64,000 nucleotides of DNA, taken from positions 75,325 to 139,324 of the forward strand of contig CAVQON010000012.1 in assembly GCA_963714455.1 (NCBI GenBank). Reading direction: 5' to 3'. The DNA is from CAVQGZ01 sp963714455. Lineage in GTDB: Bacteria; Actinomycetota; Actinomycetes; Jiangellales; Jiangellaceae. Position numbers and translations under genes: made by a program. Shown here piece by piece: positions 33,077 to 41,896 of the stretch (the first letter of the stretch is position 1; each line of letters starts with the position of its first letter). The notes below the pieces were generated by a model. That model did no database searches, had not been told where the DNA came from, and saw nothing but the letters and a program-made list of their open reading frames with translations.

Positions 33077-34197
33077 CGGTGGGCCGCGTCGAGGCCGAGC
33101 ACGTGCAGGGCGAAGCGGGCTGCGGGACCGCCGGCATCCAGCGCCGTCCGCACGGCAGCCTGCACGTCGAGGTCGTCGCGAAGCGCCGCGGCGACGGCGT
33201 CGCGTCCGGCTGAGGTGCCGGGTTGGCCGGCGGCCGCGTAGAGGTTCTCGACCACCGCCGAGGCCGCGTCGAGCAGCGCCGGGTCGTAGGTCCACGGCTG
33301 CGCCCAGGGCCGGTCGAGCAGCATCAGTCGCACCGCGGCAGCATCATGCTCACGAAGAAGCTCGGGGACGAGAACGAGGTTGCCGGTCGACTTCGCCATC
33401 TTCGACCCGTCGTGGTGAACCAGGCCCACGCGCATCCAGGCGCGGGCGAACGGCTGCACCCCGGTGAGTGCCTGCGCGATCGCGGACTCGTACGCGTGGT
33501 GGGGGAACGTCAGGTCGGCGCCGCCGCCGTGCAGGTCGACCGAGGCGCCGAGCACCGAGACGGCCATCGCGGCGCACTCGCTGTGCCAGCCGGGACGACC
33601 GGCTCCCCAGGGCGAGGCCCAGCTCGGCTCGTCGCCGCTCGACGCCCGCCAGATCGGGACGTCGCCGGGATGCTCCTTGGCGGGGTCGTCCGGGTTCTCG
33701 CCGTTCTCACGCAGGGCGGCGTGCCAGGCGGCCTCGTCCAGGCCCGAGTCGGCGACGACATCGGAACCGCGGAAGTACACCGTGCCCGACGTCTCGTAGG
33801 CGTGCTCGGCGTCCAGGAGCGTCGCGCACAACCGCACGACCGGCTCGACGTAGGCATGCGCACGAGGCTCGTGCGCGGGACGCAGTACCCCCAGCGCGCT
33901 CATGGCACGGTCGAACGAGAACTGCTCCATGGCGGCGAGCTCGTCGTAGGGCGTGCCGGCGCGCGCGGCCGCCTCGGTGAGCACGTCGTCGACGTCGGTG
34001 ACGTTGCGGCACACCTCCACCTCGACGCCCTCGTGGCGCAGCACGCGCACCGCGGTGTCGAGCCACACGAACGTCGCAGCGTGCCCGAGGTGCGTCACCG
34101 AGTAGGGGGTGATGCCGCAGACGTAGACGCGGGCACGCGAGAGAAGCGGCAGTCGTCGTCCACCGATGACCACGGGTGGCGCAAGGCTGGTGGGCAC
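33073..34197 (-). CDS. MshC/cysteinyl-tRNA-synthetase-like ligase (divergent)
   Basis: A 374-residue class I synthetase with the features of MshC, the ligase joining cysteine to GlcN-inositol in mycothiol synthesis: YVCGITPY-x-x-THLGHAATF (zinc Cys27 and HLGH at 36-39), NVTDVDD, GRPGWHSECAAM, FPHH, and a KMAKS in place of KMSKS. It lacks a C-terminal tRNA-binding domain, like MshC. It is clearly more divergent and shorter than standard MshC (about 410). It heads an operon with the nucleosidase and TrpB2. Could be the cell's only MshC, or a paralogue with another acceptor. Confidence 0.72.
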   Translation of the reverse strand: MPTSLAPPVVIGGRRLPLLSRARVYVCGITPYSVTHLGHAATFVWLDTAVRVLRHEGVEVEVCRNVTDVDDVLTEAAARAGTPYDELAAMEQFSFDRAMSALGVLRPAHEPRAHAYVEPVVRLCATLLDAEHAYETSGTVYFRGSDVVADSGLDEAAWHAALRENGENPDDPAKEHPGDVPIWRASSGDEPSWASPWGAGRPGWHSECAAMAVSVLGASVDLHGGGADLTFPHHAYESAIAQALTGVQPFARAWMRVGLVHHDGSKMAKSTGNLVLVPELLREHDAAAVRLMLLDRPWAQPWTYDPALLDAASAVVENLYAAAGQPGTSAGRDAVAAALRDDLDVQAAVRTALDAGGPAARFALHVLGLDAAHR

Positions 34198-34239
34198 GCC
34201 CTCAGCCTAGGGACGCATCCCACGCCCAGCCATGCCAGC

Positions 34240-34545
34240 ATGGGCGAGATGGACCTGACTGTCGTCGACGACATCGCCAAGAGCCGTTTCGAAGCCCGTA
34301 CCGGTGCCGGGGCGCTCGCCGGCTGGGTCGACTACACGCGAGCACCCGAGTCGGTGACGCTCGACCACACCGAGGTCGACGGCGCCTACGAGGGCCAGGG
34401 AGTGGGCTCCAGGCTGGTGAAGCAGACACTGGCGATCGTGCTGGCCGAGGGCGTCGAGGTGGTGAACGACTGCCCGTTCATCGAGCGGTACATGCGCCGG
34501 CACGAGGGCGAGTACGACGCAGTCGTGCGCAAGGCCGGACCCTGA
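34240..34545 (+). CDS. GNAT-like N-acetyltransferase (YjdJ type)
   Basis: A 101-residue minimal acetyltransferase of the YjdJ/NATD1 type. The CoA-binding segment is AYEGQGVGSRLVKQTLAI and the C terminus has the family motif VEVVNDCPFIERYMRRHEGEYDAV. These short proteins lack most of the usual N-terminal GNAT half. The ATG at 34240 was chosen; ATG at 34249 is equally possible. It is divergent from the MshC-like gene with about 40 bp between. Confidence 0.78.
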   Translation: MGEMDLTVVDDIAKSRFEARTGAGALAGWVDYTRAPESVTLDHTEVDGAYEGQGVGSRLVKQTLAIVLAEGVEVVNDCPFIERYMRRHEGEYDAVVRKAGP

Positions 34546-34547
34546 CC

Positions 34548-34919
34548 TCAGGCGTCGGGGCCCAGCCGGCCGATGGCCTCGGCCACCGCGCTCTGGCCGA
34601 GAGCCTGCTGGCGCAGACGGTCGTCCGGGCAGGTCGCCACGGCGGCCATCCGACTGCGGTAGGCCGACTCGCGAAACGCCAGCTGCACCTGACGTAGCCG
34701 CTCGTACGCCACGCGCGCGGCGGCGTCGGACGGTACGTCGAGGGAGTCGCTCGGCCAGCGCGTCTGGTTCGCCTCGGCCATCACCCGCACCTGCGCGAGC
34801 AGCGGCTCGAGTGCCGGCGCCGCCCGCGCTGCCGTCGCGCAGTCGGTGTAGCAGCGACGCCAGAGCCCCGTCCCGAGGGGGTCGGACGCAGACGAGCGTC
34901 GCCAGGGCCAGCGTGGCAT
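34548..34919 (-). CDS. Hypothetical protein, 123 aa
   Basis: A basic, helical, soluble protein starting at ATG 34919. No family recognised. Residues about 40-120 contain regular Ala/Arg/Leu heptads (LLAQVRVMAEANQTRW, VAYERLRQVQLAFRESAYRSRM) and two Cys. It lies between the GNAT gene (2 nt) and bpa (22 nt) and may be transcribed with bpa. Confidence 0.6.
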   Translation of the reverse strand: MPRWPWRRSSASDPLGTGLWRRCYTDCATAARAAPALEPLLAQVRVMAEANQTRWPSDSLDVPSDAAARVAYERLRQVQLAFRESAYRSRMAAVATCPDDRLRQQALGQSAVAEAIGRLGPDA

Positions 34920-34941
34920 GAGAAGCGACCGGTGCCGTCGG

Positions 34942-35508
34942 CTAGAGGTACATGCCGCTGCCGAGGTGGGGACGCTCCTCGCCCGGGCCGGACGCCCCAT
35001 CGGTCTGCTGGCCTGGGCGTTCGGCTCCGGGAGGCAGCGCGCGACGCATCTGCTCCAGCTGGGCCCGGGCGGCCATCTGCTGGGCGAAGAGCGCGGTCTG
35101 GATGCCGTGGAACAGGCCTTCGAGCCACCCCACGAGCTGTGCCTGCGCGATGCGCAGCTCAGCGTCGGTGGGCACCTCGTCCTCGACGAACGGGAGCGAG
35201 AGGCGCTCGAGCTCCTCGACCAGCTCAGGGGCGAGGCCGTCCTCGAGCTCGGCGATGGACGCGTGGTGGATCTGCTGGAGGCGGCGACGGCTGGCCTCGT
35301 CCAGGGGAGCCGACTTCACCTCGTCCAGAAGCTGCTTGATCATCGTGCCGATGCGCATCACCTTGGCCGGCTGCTCGACCAGGTCGGTGACCGACCCGCG
35401 TGGCTCGCCGTCCTCGTCGGCCGGCGACTCGCTGGCCATCGCCCCGGGGCCGACGACGACGACGCGTGCGGCGGGGTCCATGGGACTGGTCGGCTGCTCG
35501 TCGGTCAT
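34942..35508 (-). CDS. bpa: Bacterial proteasome activator
   Basis: A 188-residue Bpa (PafE) homologue, an ATP-independent ring that opens the 20S proteasome gate. The core (about 48-160) is very well conserved: LTDLVEQPAKVMRIG-type start, IKQLLDEVKSAPLDEASRRR, IHHASIAELEDGLAPELVEEL, and AELRIAQAQLVGWLEGLFHG. The C-terminal docking motif, GQYL in mycobacteria, is GMYL here, keeping the Tyr and Leu. Start at 35508 (MTDEQPTSP). It implies that the genome encodes a proteasome, which is outside this window. Confidence 0.93.
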   Translation of the reverse strand: MTDEQPTSPMDPAARVVVVGPGAMASESPADEDGEPRGSVTDLVEQPAKVMRIGTMIKQLLDEVKSAPLDEASRRRLQQIHHASIAELEDGLAPELVEELERLSLPFVEDEVPTDAELRIAQAQLVGWLEGLFHGIQTALFAQQMAARAQLEQMRRALPPGAERPGQQTDGASGPGEERPHLGSGMYL

Positions 35509-35554
35509 GCCGTCATCCTCCCCAACGACTCGCCGGCCCACAACGCCGGGCGGG

Positions 35555-36535
35555 TCACCTGACCTGAAGCACGATCTTGCCGATGTGGGCGCTGCTCTCC
35601 ATCAGCGCATGCCCAGCCGCCGCCTGCGCGACCGGCAGCACCGTGTGCACGACGGGTCGCACGCGGCCGTCGGCGATCATCGGCCACACGTTCTCGCGGA
35701 CGGCAGTGACGATGGCTGCCTTCTCGGCGAGCGGGCGCGAGCGCAGCGTCGTGCCGATCACGCCGGCACGCTTGGCCAGCAGCAGCCCGAGGTTGACCTC
35801 GGCCTTCACGCCGCCCTGCATCCCGATGATCACCAGCCGACCACCGGGGGCCAGCGCGTCGATGTTGCGCCCGAGGTAGGGCCCGCCGACGACGTCGAGA
35901 ACCACGTCCGCTCCTCGTCCGCCGGTGGCTTCGCGAAGCGCCTGCACGAAGTCGACCTCGCGGTAGTTGACGAGGATCTCCGCCCCCAGGTCGCGGCAGG
36001 CGTCCAGCTTGGCGGCGCTGCCGGCAGTCACGGCGACCCGAGCACCGAGCGCGCGGCAGACCTGGATCGCCATCGTCCCGATGCCGCTCGACCCGCCGTG
36101 CAGCAGGACGGTCTGGCCGTCGTGCAGCCCCGCCGTCATGACGAGGTTCGACCACACGGTGCAGGCGACCTCGGGCAGAGCGCCGGCGGTCACCAGGTCG
36201 ACGCCGGCCGGGATCGGCAGCAACGTCTCGACCGGCACGGCCACCTGCTCGGCGTACCCGCCGCCGGCCAGCAGGGCACACGCGGCATCGCCCACCGCCC
36301 ATCCGGTCACACCCGGGCCGAGGGCGCGCACCGTCCCGGAGCACTCCAGCCCGAGGTAGGGCGAGGCTCCCGGGGGAGTCGGGTAGCGGCCCTGGCGCTG
36401 CAGCACGTCGGCGCGGTTGACCGCGCTGGCCGCGACGTCGAGCACGACCTCACCCGCGCCGGGCGTCGGGTCGTCCACCTCACGCCAGACCAGCGTCTCG
36501 GGACCGCCGGGTTGCTCCTGAGTGATCGCCAGCAT
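35555..36535 (-). CDS. NAD(P)H quinone oxidoreductase, zeta-crystallin type
   Basis: A 326-residue medium-chain dehydrogenase/reductase without the catalytic zinc ligands. Signatures are VNRADVLQRQGRYPTPPG, LGLECSGTV, and the NADPH-binding LLHGGSSGIGTMAIQ. These enzymes reduce quinones or enones with NADPH (QOR, PIG3-like). Start at 36535 (MLAITQEQPGG). Its gene is followed in the same direction by bpa after 46 nt. Confidence 0.9.
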   Translation of the reverse strand: MLAITQEQPGGPETLVWREVDDPTPGAGEVVLDVAASAVNRADVLQRQGRYPTPPGASPYLGLECSGTVRALGPGVTGWAVGDAACALLAGGGYAEQVAVPVETLLPIPAGVDLVTAGALPEVACTVWSNLVMTAGLHDGQTVLLHGGSSGIGTMAIQVCRALGARVAVTAGSAAKLDACRDLGAEILVNYREVDFVQALREATGGRGADVVLDVVGGPYLGRNIDALAPGGRLVIIGMQGGVKAEVNLGLLLAKRAGVIGTTLRSRPLAEKAAIVTAVRENVWPMIADGRVRPVVHTVLPVAQAAAGHALMESSAHIGKIVLQVR

Positions 36536-36588
36536 CCCAGCAGGGTAGGCGCAGCGAGCCAGGCGGAGCGGGGTGCTCGTCGGGCGGC

Positions 36589-37662
36589 TCAGTCGTCCTC
36601 GGGGGCCACCTTCTTGGCCCACAGCAGCTCTTCAGCCGGCCGGACGACGATCACGCGGTCTTCGCGCACCAGGTGTCCGACGGCAGGGGAGTAGTAGGGC
36701 ACGACCTTGTCGTCGCGCACGACGGCGAGCACGGGCTCGTCCAGCTGCCACGGCGTGCGGCCCTCCTCGCGCGGCAGCACCCGTCGCTCGGCGACCTCCA
36801 GGCCCTCCCCGCTGGACAGCAGGTCTTCGAGCACACCCGACAGGTTGGGGCTCACCGCGGCCATGCCGAGCAGGCGTCCGACCGAGTCTGACGAGGTGAT
36901 CACCGAGTCGGCCCCGCTGTGCTTGATGATCGCGGCGTTCTCCTCCTCGCGCACCGACACGATGATCGTCGCGTTCGGGTTGAGGCTGCGGGCCGTCAGG
37001 GTGACGAGGACGGCGGTGTCGTCTCGCTCGGGGGCGATCACGACGGTGGCCGCCCGCTCGACCTGGGCGCGGCGCAGCACGTCCGAACGTGTCGCGTCGC
37101 CGACGACGCCTACCAGCCCGTCCTCGTTCGCCTCGGCGATGTTGGTCTGCATCGGGTCGACGACGACGATCTTCGAGCGGGCGACGTCGTTGGCGATCAG
37201 GGTTCCGACGGCGCTGCGTCCCTTCACGCCGTAGCCGATCATCACGTAGTGGTTCTCCACGCTGTTCCTCCAGCGGTCGGTGCGCCACGCCTCGCGGCTG
37301 CGGAAGGTCAAGGCTTCGAGGGTGGTTCCGACCAGGACGATCAGGAACAAGATGCGCAACGGCGTGATGACCACGACGTTGATCAGCCGCGCGGCATCGG
37401 TGACCGGGGCGATGTCGCCGTAGCCCGTCGTCGACAGCGTGACGGTCGAGTAGTACAACGCGTCGAGCAGGCTGACGGACCCGTCGTAGTTGTCCACGTA
37501 GCCGTCACGGTCGAGGTAGACGATGGCGACGACGGCGGCGAGCACGGCCATCGCGACCGCCACACGTATTCCGATGGCCCGGAAGGGACTGACCTTGCGC
37601 CGACCGAGCAAGATGGTGCCACTGGGCGCCTGCGACTCGGTGAGCGGAATCTGTGAACTCAT
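36589..37662 (-). CDS. Potassium channel with RCK/TrkA-N domain
   Basis: A 357-residue two-helix K+ channel. Membrane segments lie at about 28-50 and 95-117 with the selectivity filter TTGYGD at 78-83 between them. The cytoplasmic part has an NAD-type Rossmann RCK domain (HYVMIGYGVKGRS, IVVVDPMQTN, GDATRSDVL) and a TrkA-C-like end (VVRDDKVVPYYSPAVGHLVREDRVIVV). Ligand gating by nucleotides or ions is expected from the family. Divergent from fabG. Confidence 0.9.
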   Translation of the reverse strand: MSSQIPLTESQAPSGTILLGRRKVSPFRAIGIRVAVAMAVLAAVVAIVYLDRDGYVDNYDGSVSLLDALYYSTVTLSTTGYGDIAPVTDAARLINVVVITPLRILFLIVLVGTTLEALTFRSREAWRTDRWRNSVENHYVMIGYGVKGRSAVGTLIANDVARSKIVVVDPMQTNIAEANEDGLVGVVGDATRSDVLRRAQVERAATVVIAPERDDTAVLVTLTARSLNPNATIIVSVREEENAAIIKHSGADSVITSSDSVGRLLGMAAVSPNLSGVLEDLLSSGEGLEVAERRVLPREEGRTPWQLDEPVLAVVRDDKVVPYYSPAVGHLVREDRVIVVRPAEELLWAKKVAPEDD

Positions 37663-37730
37663 CGACGTCGGCCCCCAGTGGCGACCGCCGAGGCTCGGCG
37701 GCGTCGCACGTCGATCACGAGAGGAAGGGT

Positions 37731-38495
37731 ATGGACACCAACACGGTCCGGGTAGCGGTAGTCACCGGCGCGGCGCGAGGAATCGGTGCAGCAACAGCCC
37801 AGCGGCTGGCCGGCGACGGCATGGCGGTGGCGGTCTGCGACCTGTCTGCCGACGCGTGCGCGGACGTCGTGGCGGCCATCGAGGCCACGGGTGGGCGTGC
37901 GATGGCGGTGGGCATGGACGTCGCCGACCGCGCCCAGGTCGAGGCGGGCGTCGCCGCGGTCGTCGAGCAGCTCGGCCGTCTCGACGTCCTGGTCAACAAC
38001 GCCGGCCTCATCCGCGACAACATGCTGTTCAAGATGACCGACGACGACTGGGACACGGTGATGAACGTGCACCTCAAGGGCGCATTCCTGTGCTCGCAGA
38101 CGGCCCAGAAGCACATGGTGGCGAACACGTACGGACGCATCGTCAACCTGTCGTCCATCGCCGGGGACGGCAACCGCGGCCAGGCCAACTACTCCGCTGC
38201 GAAGGCGGGCATCCGCGGGTTCACCAAGACCCTGGCCCTCGAGCTCGGGCCGTTCGGGATCACGGCGAACGCGATTGCGCCGGGGTTCATCTCCTCGGCC
38301 ATGACACAGCAGACGGCCGACCGCATCGGGGTCTCGTTCGACGACTTCCAGAAGAACGTCGCCGCCGGCACCCCCGTTCGGCGTGTCGGCGAGCCCGAGG
38401 ACGTGGCGAACGCCGTCTCGTTCTTCGCCTCCGAGGGTGCGGGGTTCATCACCGGTCAGGTGCTCTACGTCGACGGCGGGGCCGGGCGGGCCTAG
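37731..38495 (+). CDS. fabG: 3-oxoacyl-ACP reductase family SDR
   Basis: A 254-residue classical short-chain dehydrogenase. It has TGAARGIGAA, LVNNAG, the catalytic Ser (NLSSIAGDG), Tyr-x-x-x-Lys (NYSAAKAG) and the family end VLYVDGGAG. The FabG-like pattern suggests 3-oxoacyl-ACP or -CoA reduction with NADPH; the insertion at MTQQTADRIGVSFDDF means related substrates are possible. The ATG at 37731 has GAGGAAGG upstream. It overlaps the amidohydrolase start by one base (TAGTG). Confidence 0.85.
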   Translation: MDTNTVRVAVVTGAARGIGAATAQRLAGDGMAVAVCDLSADACADVVAAIEATGGRAMAVGMDVADRAQVEAGVAAVVEQLGRLDVLVNNAGLIRDNMLFKMTDDDWDTVMNVHLKGAFLCSQTAQKHMVANTYGRIVNLSSIAGDGNRGQANYSAAKAGIRGFTKTLALELGPFGITANAIAPGFISSAMTQQTADRIGVSFDDFQKNVAAGTPVRRVGEPEDVANAVSFFASEGAGFITGQVLYVDGGAGRA

Positions 38496-39319
38496 TGCGG
38501 GTTCTCCTCGTCCAGGTGACGACCGGTGCCGACCCGGTGCAGAACCGGGCCGCCGTCGCCGAGGCCGTGTCGGCCGGGCGGGAGGCCGCCGGCCCCCTCG
38601 ACCTGGTCGTGCTCCCCGAGGCGGTGCAGGCCGACTTCGGCGGCGGGGCGACCCCGCTGGCCGAGGTCGCCGAGCCCCTGGACGGGCCGTTCGTCCAGGG
38701 ACTGGCCGAGCTGGCCGACGAGTCGGGTGCGGTGGTCGTGGGTGGCATGTTCGAGCAGCCGGCCGGCGGGGGGCCGGCGTGGCTGCCGTTCAACACGCTC
38801 GTCGCCGTGGCGCCGGGGGCCGGGCTCGTGGCCTCGTACCGCAAGGCGCACCTGTACGACGCCTTCGGCTATCGGGAGTCCGACCTGCTCAGCGCCGGCG
38901 ACCCGGTCGCGGTGACGGTGCCGGTGCCGGTCAGCGGGGCGCCGCCGACGACGGTGGGGCTGATGACCTGCTACGACCTGCGTTTTCCGGAGCAGGCTCG
39001 CGCCCTGGTCGACGCCGGGGCCGAGCTGCTGCTGGTGCCGTCGGCCTGGCTGCGCGGGCCCGGCAAGCAGCACCACTGGGCCACGCTGCTGGCGGCCCGG
39101 GCGATCGAGAACACGGTGTACGTGGCGGGGGTCGCCAAGTCGGGGGAGCGCTACTGCGGCCTCACGCGGCTGGTCGACCCGATGGGGGAGGTCGTGGCCG
39201 AGCTGGACGAGGCCGACGGCTCGGTCGTGGCGCAGGTCGAGCGCGCCCGCATCGAGGCGGTGCGCGGGGTCAACCCGTCGCTGGCCAACCGCCGGTGGGA
39301 CGTCGCGCCCCGTCCCTGA
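38495..39319 (+). CDS. Carbon-nitrogen hydrolase (nitrilase superfamily amidase)
   Basis: A 274-residue nitrilase-superfamily enzyme with the Glu-Lys-Cys triad: LPEAVQ, YRKAHLYDAFG and MTCYDLRFPEQ. It resembles the Nit/omega-amidase branch acting on small amides such as deaminated glutathione or 2-oxoglutaramate. The GTG start overlaps the fabG stop by one base, so the pair is translationally coupled. Substrate not determinable. Confidence 0.88.
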   Translation: MRVLLVQVTTGADPVQNRAAVAEAVSAGREAAGPLDLVVLPEAVQADFGGGATPLAEVAEPLDGPFVQGLAELADESGAVVVGGMFEQPAGGGPAWLPFNTLVAVAPGAGLVASYRKAHLYDAFGYRESDLLSAGDPVAVTVPVPVSGAPPTTVGLMTCYDLRFPEQARALVDAGAELLLVPSAWLRGPGKQHHWATLLAARAIENTVYVAGVAKSGERYCGLTRLVDPMGEVVAELDEADGSVVAQVERARIEAVRGVNPSLANRRWDVAPRP

Positions 39320-39328
39320 CGCCGCGGG

Positions 39329-40120
39329 CTACGAGCCGGCCGGACGCAACGGCCGGGCGGCGTCCTGGGCGTTGCGGTCGTCCCACAGCCGCACCCCGCC
39401 CTTGATGCCGGCCGTGTTGTCGACGACGGTGACCCACTCGTCCACGCGCCGCCGCGCCAGGTGCTTGGCGCCCCCGCCGCCGAGGTAGGCCCGGTCCCAG
39501 GAGTAGATCGCGAACAGCCGGGCCAGGGCGCGTTGCACGTCCTTGCTCCACGCCTTGGTGCCCCGCGCCCGCCGGGCGTGGTTGCCGAGCCGCTCGTCGA
39601 GCGACTGACCCTTGCGGAACGGCGTGGCCGACACCTCGATCTTGGGCAGCAGCGCACCCTCGGAGAAGTGCGCGAACCCGAGCCCGGTGCCCAGCGTCAG
39701 CATCACCTCGTACCCGTGCCCGGTGATCACCGACAGGCCGGCCAGCTCGGCGTCGTTGACGACGAGGGTCGGGCGCTCGAACGTCGCCTCGAGCAGCGCC
39801 CGCACGTCGAGGTTCTCCCACTGCATCGCCAGGTCGGAGCGCACCGGGCTGAAGGGGCCCGACTCGGTGACGTAGTGCGGGGTCCAGCGCACCAGCCCGC
39901 GGCGCACCAGTCCCGGCATGCCGACCGAGACGCGGTCGAACTCCGCGTCCGTCTCGTCCGCCATCGCACGCAGCGTGTCGGCGAGCAGCGCCGGCGGGCA
40001 GGGGTAAGGGGTTGGGATGCGCACCCGTTCGCAGACCGCGACGCCCTCGCGGTCGAGCACCAGACACTTCAGACCGGTGCCGCCGCAGTCCACGCTCAGG
40101 GTGAACGGCCCCACGCTCAT
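39329..40120 (-). CDS. ROK-family sugar kinase (polyphosphate-glucokinase-like)
   Basis: A 263-residue ROK kinase. The phosphate-1 motif is VDCGGTGLKCLV, the second is LGTGLGFAHF, and a terminal AYLGGGGAKHL binds adenosine. Length and the TP-x-P start of the N-terminal domain recall polyphosphate glucokinases, but the polyP-specific features could not be confirmed. It probably phosphorylates glucose or a related hexose, which would fit malQ and the trehalose genes nearby. Regulatory N-terminal helix-turn-helix is missing, so it is an enzyme rather than a repressor. Confidence 0.78.
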   Translation of the reverse strand: MSVGPFTLSVDCGGTGLKCLVLDREGVAVCERVRIPTPYPCPPALLADTLRAMADETDAEFDRVSVGMPGLVRRGLVRWTPHYVTESGPFSPVRSDLAMQWENLDVRALLEATFERPTLVVNDAELAGLSVITGHGYEVMLTLGTGLGFAHFSEGALLPKIEVSATPFRKGQSLDERLGNHARRARGTKAWSKDVQRALARLFAIYSWDRAYLGGGGAKHLARRRVDEWVTVVDNTAGIKGGVRLWDDRNAQDAARPLRPAGS

Positions 40121-40167
40121 GGCGGGACGGTAGCGGGGACGGCGGCTGCGTCGGACATGATGGCCCG

Positions 40168-41883
40168 ATGAGCGACGACCCCACCCCCACGTCCGGCGAC
40201 ACGACGGTGGGGTTCGACGACCTCGGTCTGGCCGACGAGCTCGTCGCGACGCTCGCCGCGCTGGGGTACGAGGAACCGACGCCGATCCAGCGCGAGGCGG
40301 TGCCGCACGTCGTCGCCGGGCGCGACCTGCTCGGCCAGGCAGCCACCGGGACGGGCAAGACGGCGGCGTTCGCCCTGCCGATGCTGCACCGGCTCGGGGG
40401 GCGCTCGGGTCGCGGCGGCCCGGTCGGGCTGGTGCTCGTGCCCACCCGTGAGCTGGCCGTGCAGGTCAGCGAGGCGACCCACCGGTACGGGCAGCGCATC
40501 GGCGCGCGCGTGCTCCCGGTCTACGGCGGCGCGCCGATGGGCCGCCAGATCCGCAGCCTGGCCGACGGGGTCGACATCGTGGTCGCCACCCCGGGCCGGG
40601 CCCTGGACCTGATGGAGCGCGGCCCGTTGCGCCTCGACTCCGTGCAGACGGTCGTCCTCGACGAGGCCGACGAGATGCTCGACATGGGGTTCGCCGAAGA
40701 CATCGAGGCGATCCTCGACCAGACACCTGCACAGCGGCAGACCGTTCTGTTCTCGGCCACGATGCCCAAGCGCATCGAGCGGCTCGCGCAGGCGCACCTG
40801 AGCGACCCCGTGCGGGTGGCGCTCGGCCGGGAGAGGCCGGCGGCCGGCGAGGCGCCGAAGGTGCGCCAGACCGTCTACTTCGTCCCCCGCCAGTACAAGT
40901 CCGCTGCGCTGGGTCGCCTGCTCGACGTCGAGGCCCCCGACGCGACGATCGTCTTCTGCCGCACCCGCGCGGAGGTCGACACCTTGACGGTCACCCTGAA
41001 CGGACGCGGCTACCGCGCCGAGGCTCTGCACGGCGGCCTCACCCAAGACCAGCGTGACCGGGTGATGGGACGGCTGCGGCAGGGGTCCAGCGAGCTGCTG
41101 GTCGCCACGGACGTCGCCGCCCGCGGGCTCGACATCGACCAGCTCACCCACGTCGTCAACTACGACGTGCCCGCGGCGCCGGAGGCCTACGTCCACCGCA
41201 TCGGGCGGGTGGGGCGCGCCGGGCGCGAAGGGGTGGCCATCACCCTGGCCGAGCCGCGCGAGCACCGCATGGTGGGTGCCATCGAGCGAGCGACCGGCAC
41301 GAAGCTGCAGCGCGAGAGCGTGCCCACGGTCGCCGACCTGCGCCAGCGCCGACTCGAGCTCACCCGGGCGTCGTTGCGCGAGGCGCTGCTGGCCGACGAC
41401 CACGAGCGCTTCCGGGTGGTCGTGGAGTCGCTCAGCGACGAGTTCGACGTGATGGACGTGGCGCTCGCCGCGGTGAGGCTGGCGCACGAGGCCATCGGCG
41501 GGGAGTCCGACGACGACGTCGACATCCCCGAGGCGCGCGCACCCCGTCAGCCGAGTGGGCCCGCCCAGCGCCCGGGCGAGCGGGGCGGGGACCGACGGCA
41601 AGGCGGACGCGGGGTCGGCGGCGCGCCTTCCACGTCGCGGCTCACCGACGGTGAGCGCATCTTCGTGGGGGCCGGGCGCCAGTCGAACGTGCGTCCCAAC
41701 GACCTCGTCGGGGCCATCGCCAACGAGTCCAGCCTGCGTGGGCGCGACATCGGAGCCATCGAGATCTTCGAGAAGTTCTCCCTCGTCGAGGTGCCCGCCG
41801 ACAAGGTCGACGAGGTGATCTCGGCGCTGCGGCGCACCACCCTGCGAGGCAGGCGTCCCTCGGTGCGACGCGACCGCGCCTGA
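40168..41883 (+). CDS. DEAD-box RNA helicase with DbpA-type C-terminal domain
   Basis: A 571-residue RNA helicase: Q motif and Walker A (AATGTGKT), PTRELAVQV, DEADEMLDMGF, SATMP, and RecA2 motifs RGLDI and HRIGRVGR. A low-complexity Arg/Gly linker (about 455-490) leads to a DbpA RNA-binding domain (about 490-565). This is the CsdA/DeaD layout, acting in ribosome assembly or cold-shock RNA remodelling. No close operon partner. Confidence 0.94.
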   Translation: MSDDPTPTSGDTTVGFDDLGLADELVATLAALGYEEPTPIQREAVPHVVAGRDLLGQAATGTGKTAAFALPMLHRLGGRSGRGGPVGLVLVPTRELAVQVSEATHRYGQRIGARVLPVYGGAPMGRQIRSLADGVDIVVATPGRALDLMERGPLRLDSVQTVVLDEADEMLDMGFAEDIEAILDQTPAQRQTVLFSATMPKRIERLAQAHLSDPVRVALGRERPAAGEAPKVRQTVYFVPRQYKSAALGRLLDVEAPDATIVFCRTRAEVDTLTVTLNGRGYRAEALHGGLTQDQRDRVMGRLRQGSSELLVATDVAARGLDIDQLTHVVNYDVPAAPEAYVHRIGRVGRAGREGVAITLAEPREHRMVGAIERATGTKLQRESVPTVADLRQRRLELTRASLREALLADDHERFRVVVESLSDEFDVMDVALAAVRLAHEAIGGESDDDVDIPEARAPRQPSGPAQRPGERGGDRRQGGRGVGGAPSTSRLTDGERIFVGAGRQSNVRPNDLVGAIANESSLRGRDIGAIEIFEKFSLVEVPADKVDEVISALRRTTLRGRRPSVRRDRA

Positions 41884-41896
41884 CCGGCGAGAAGGG

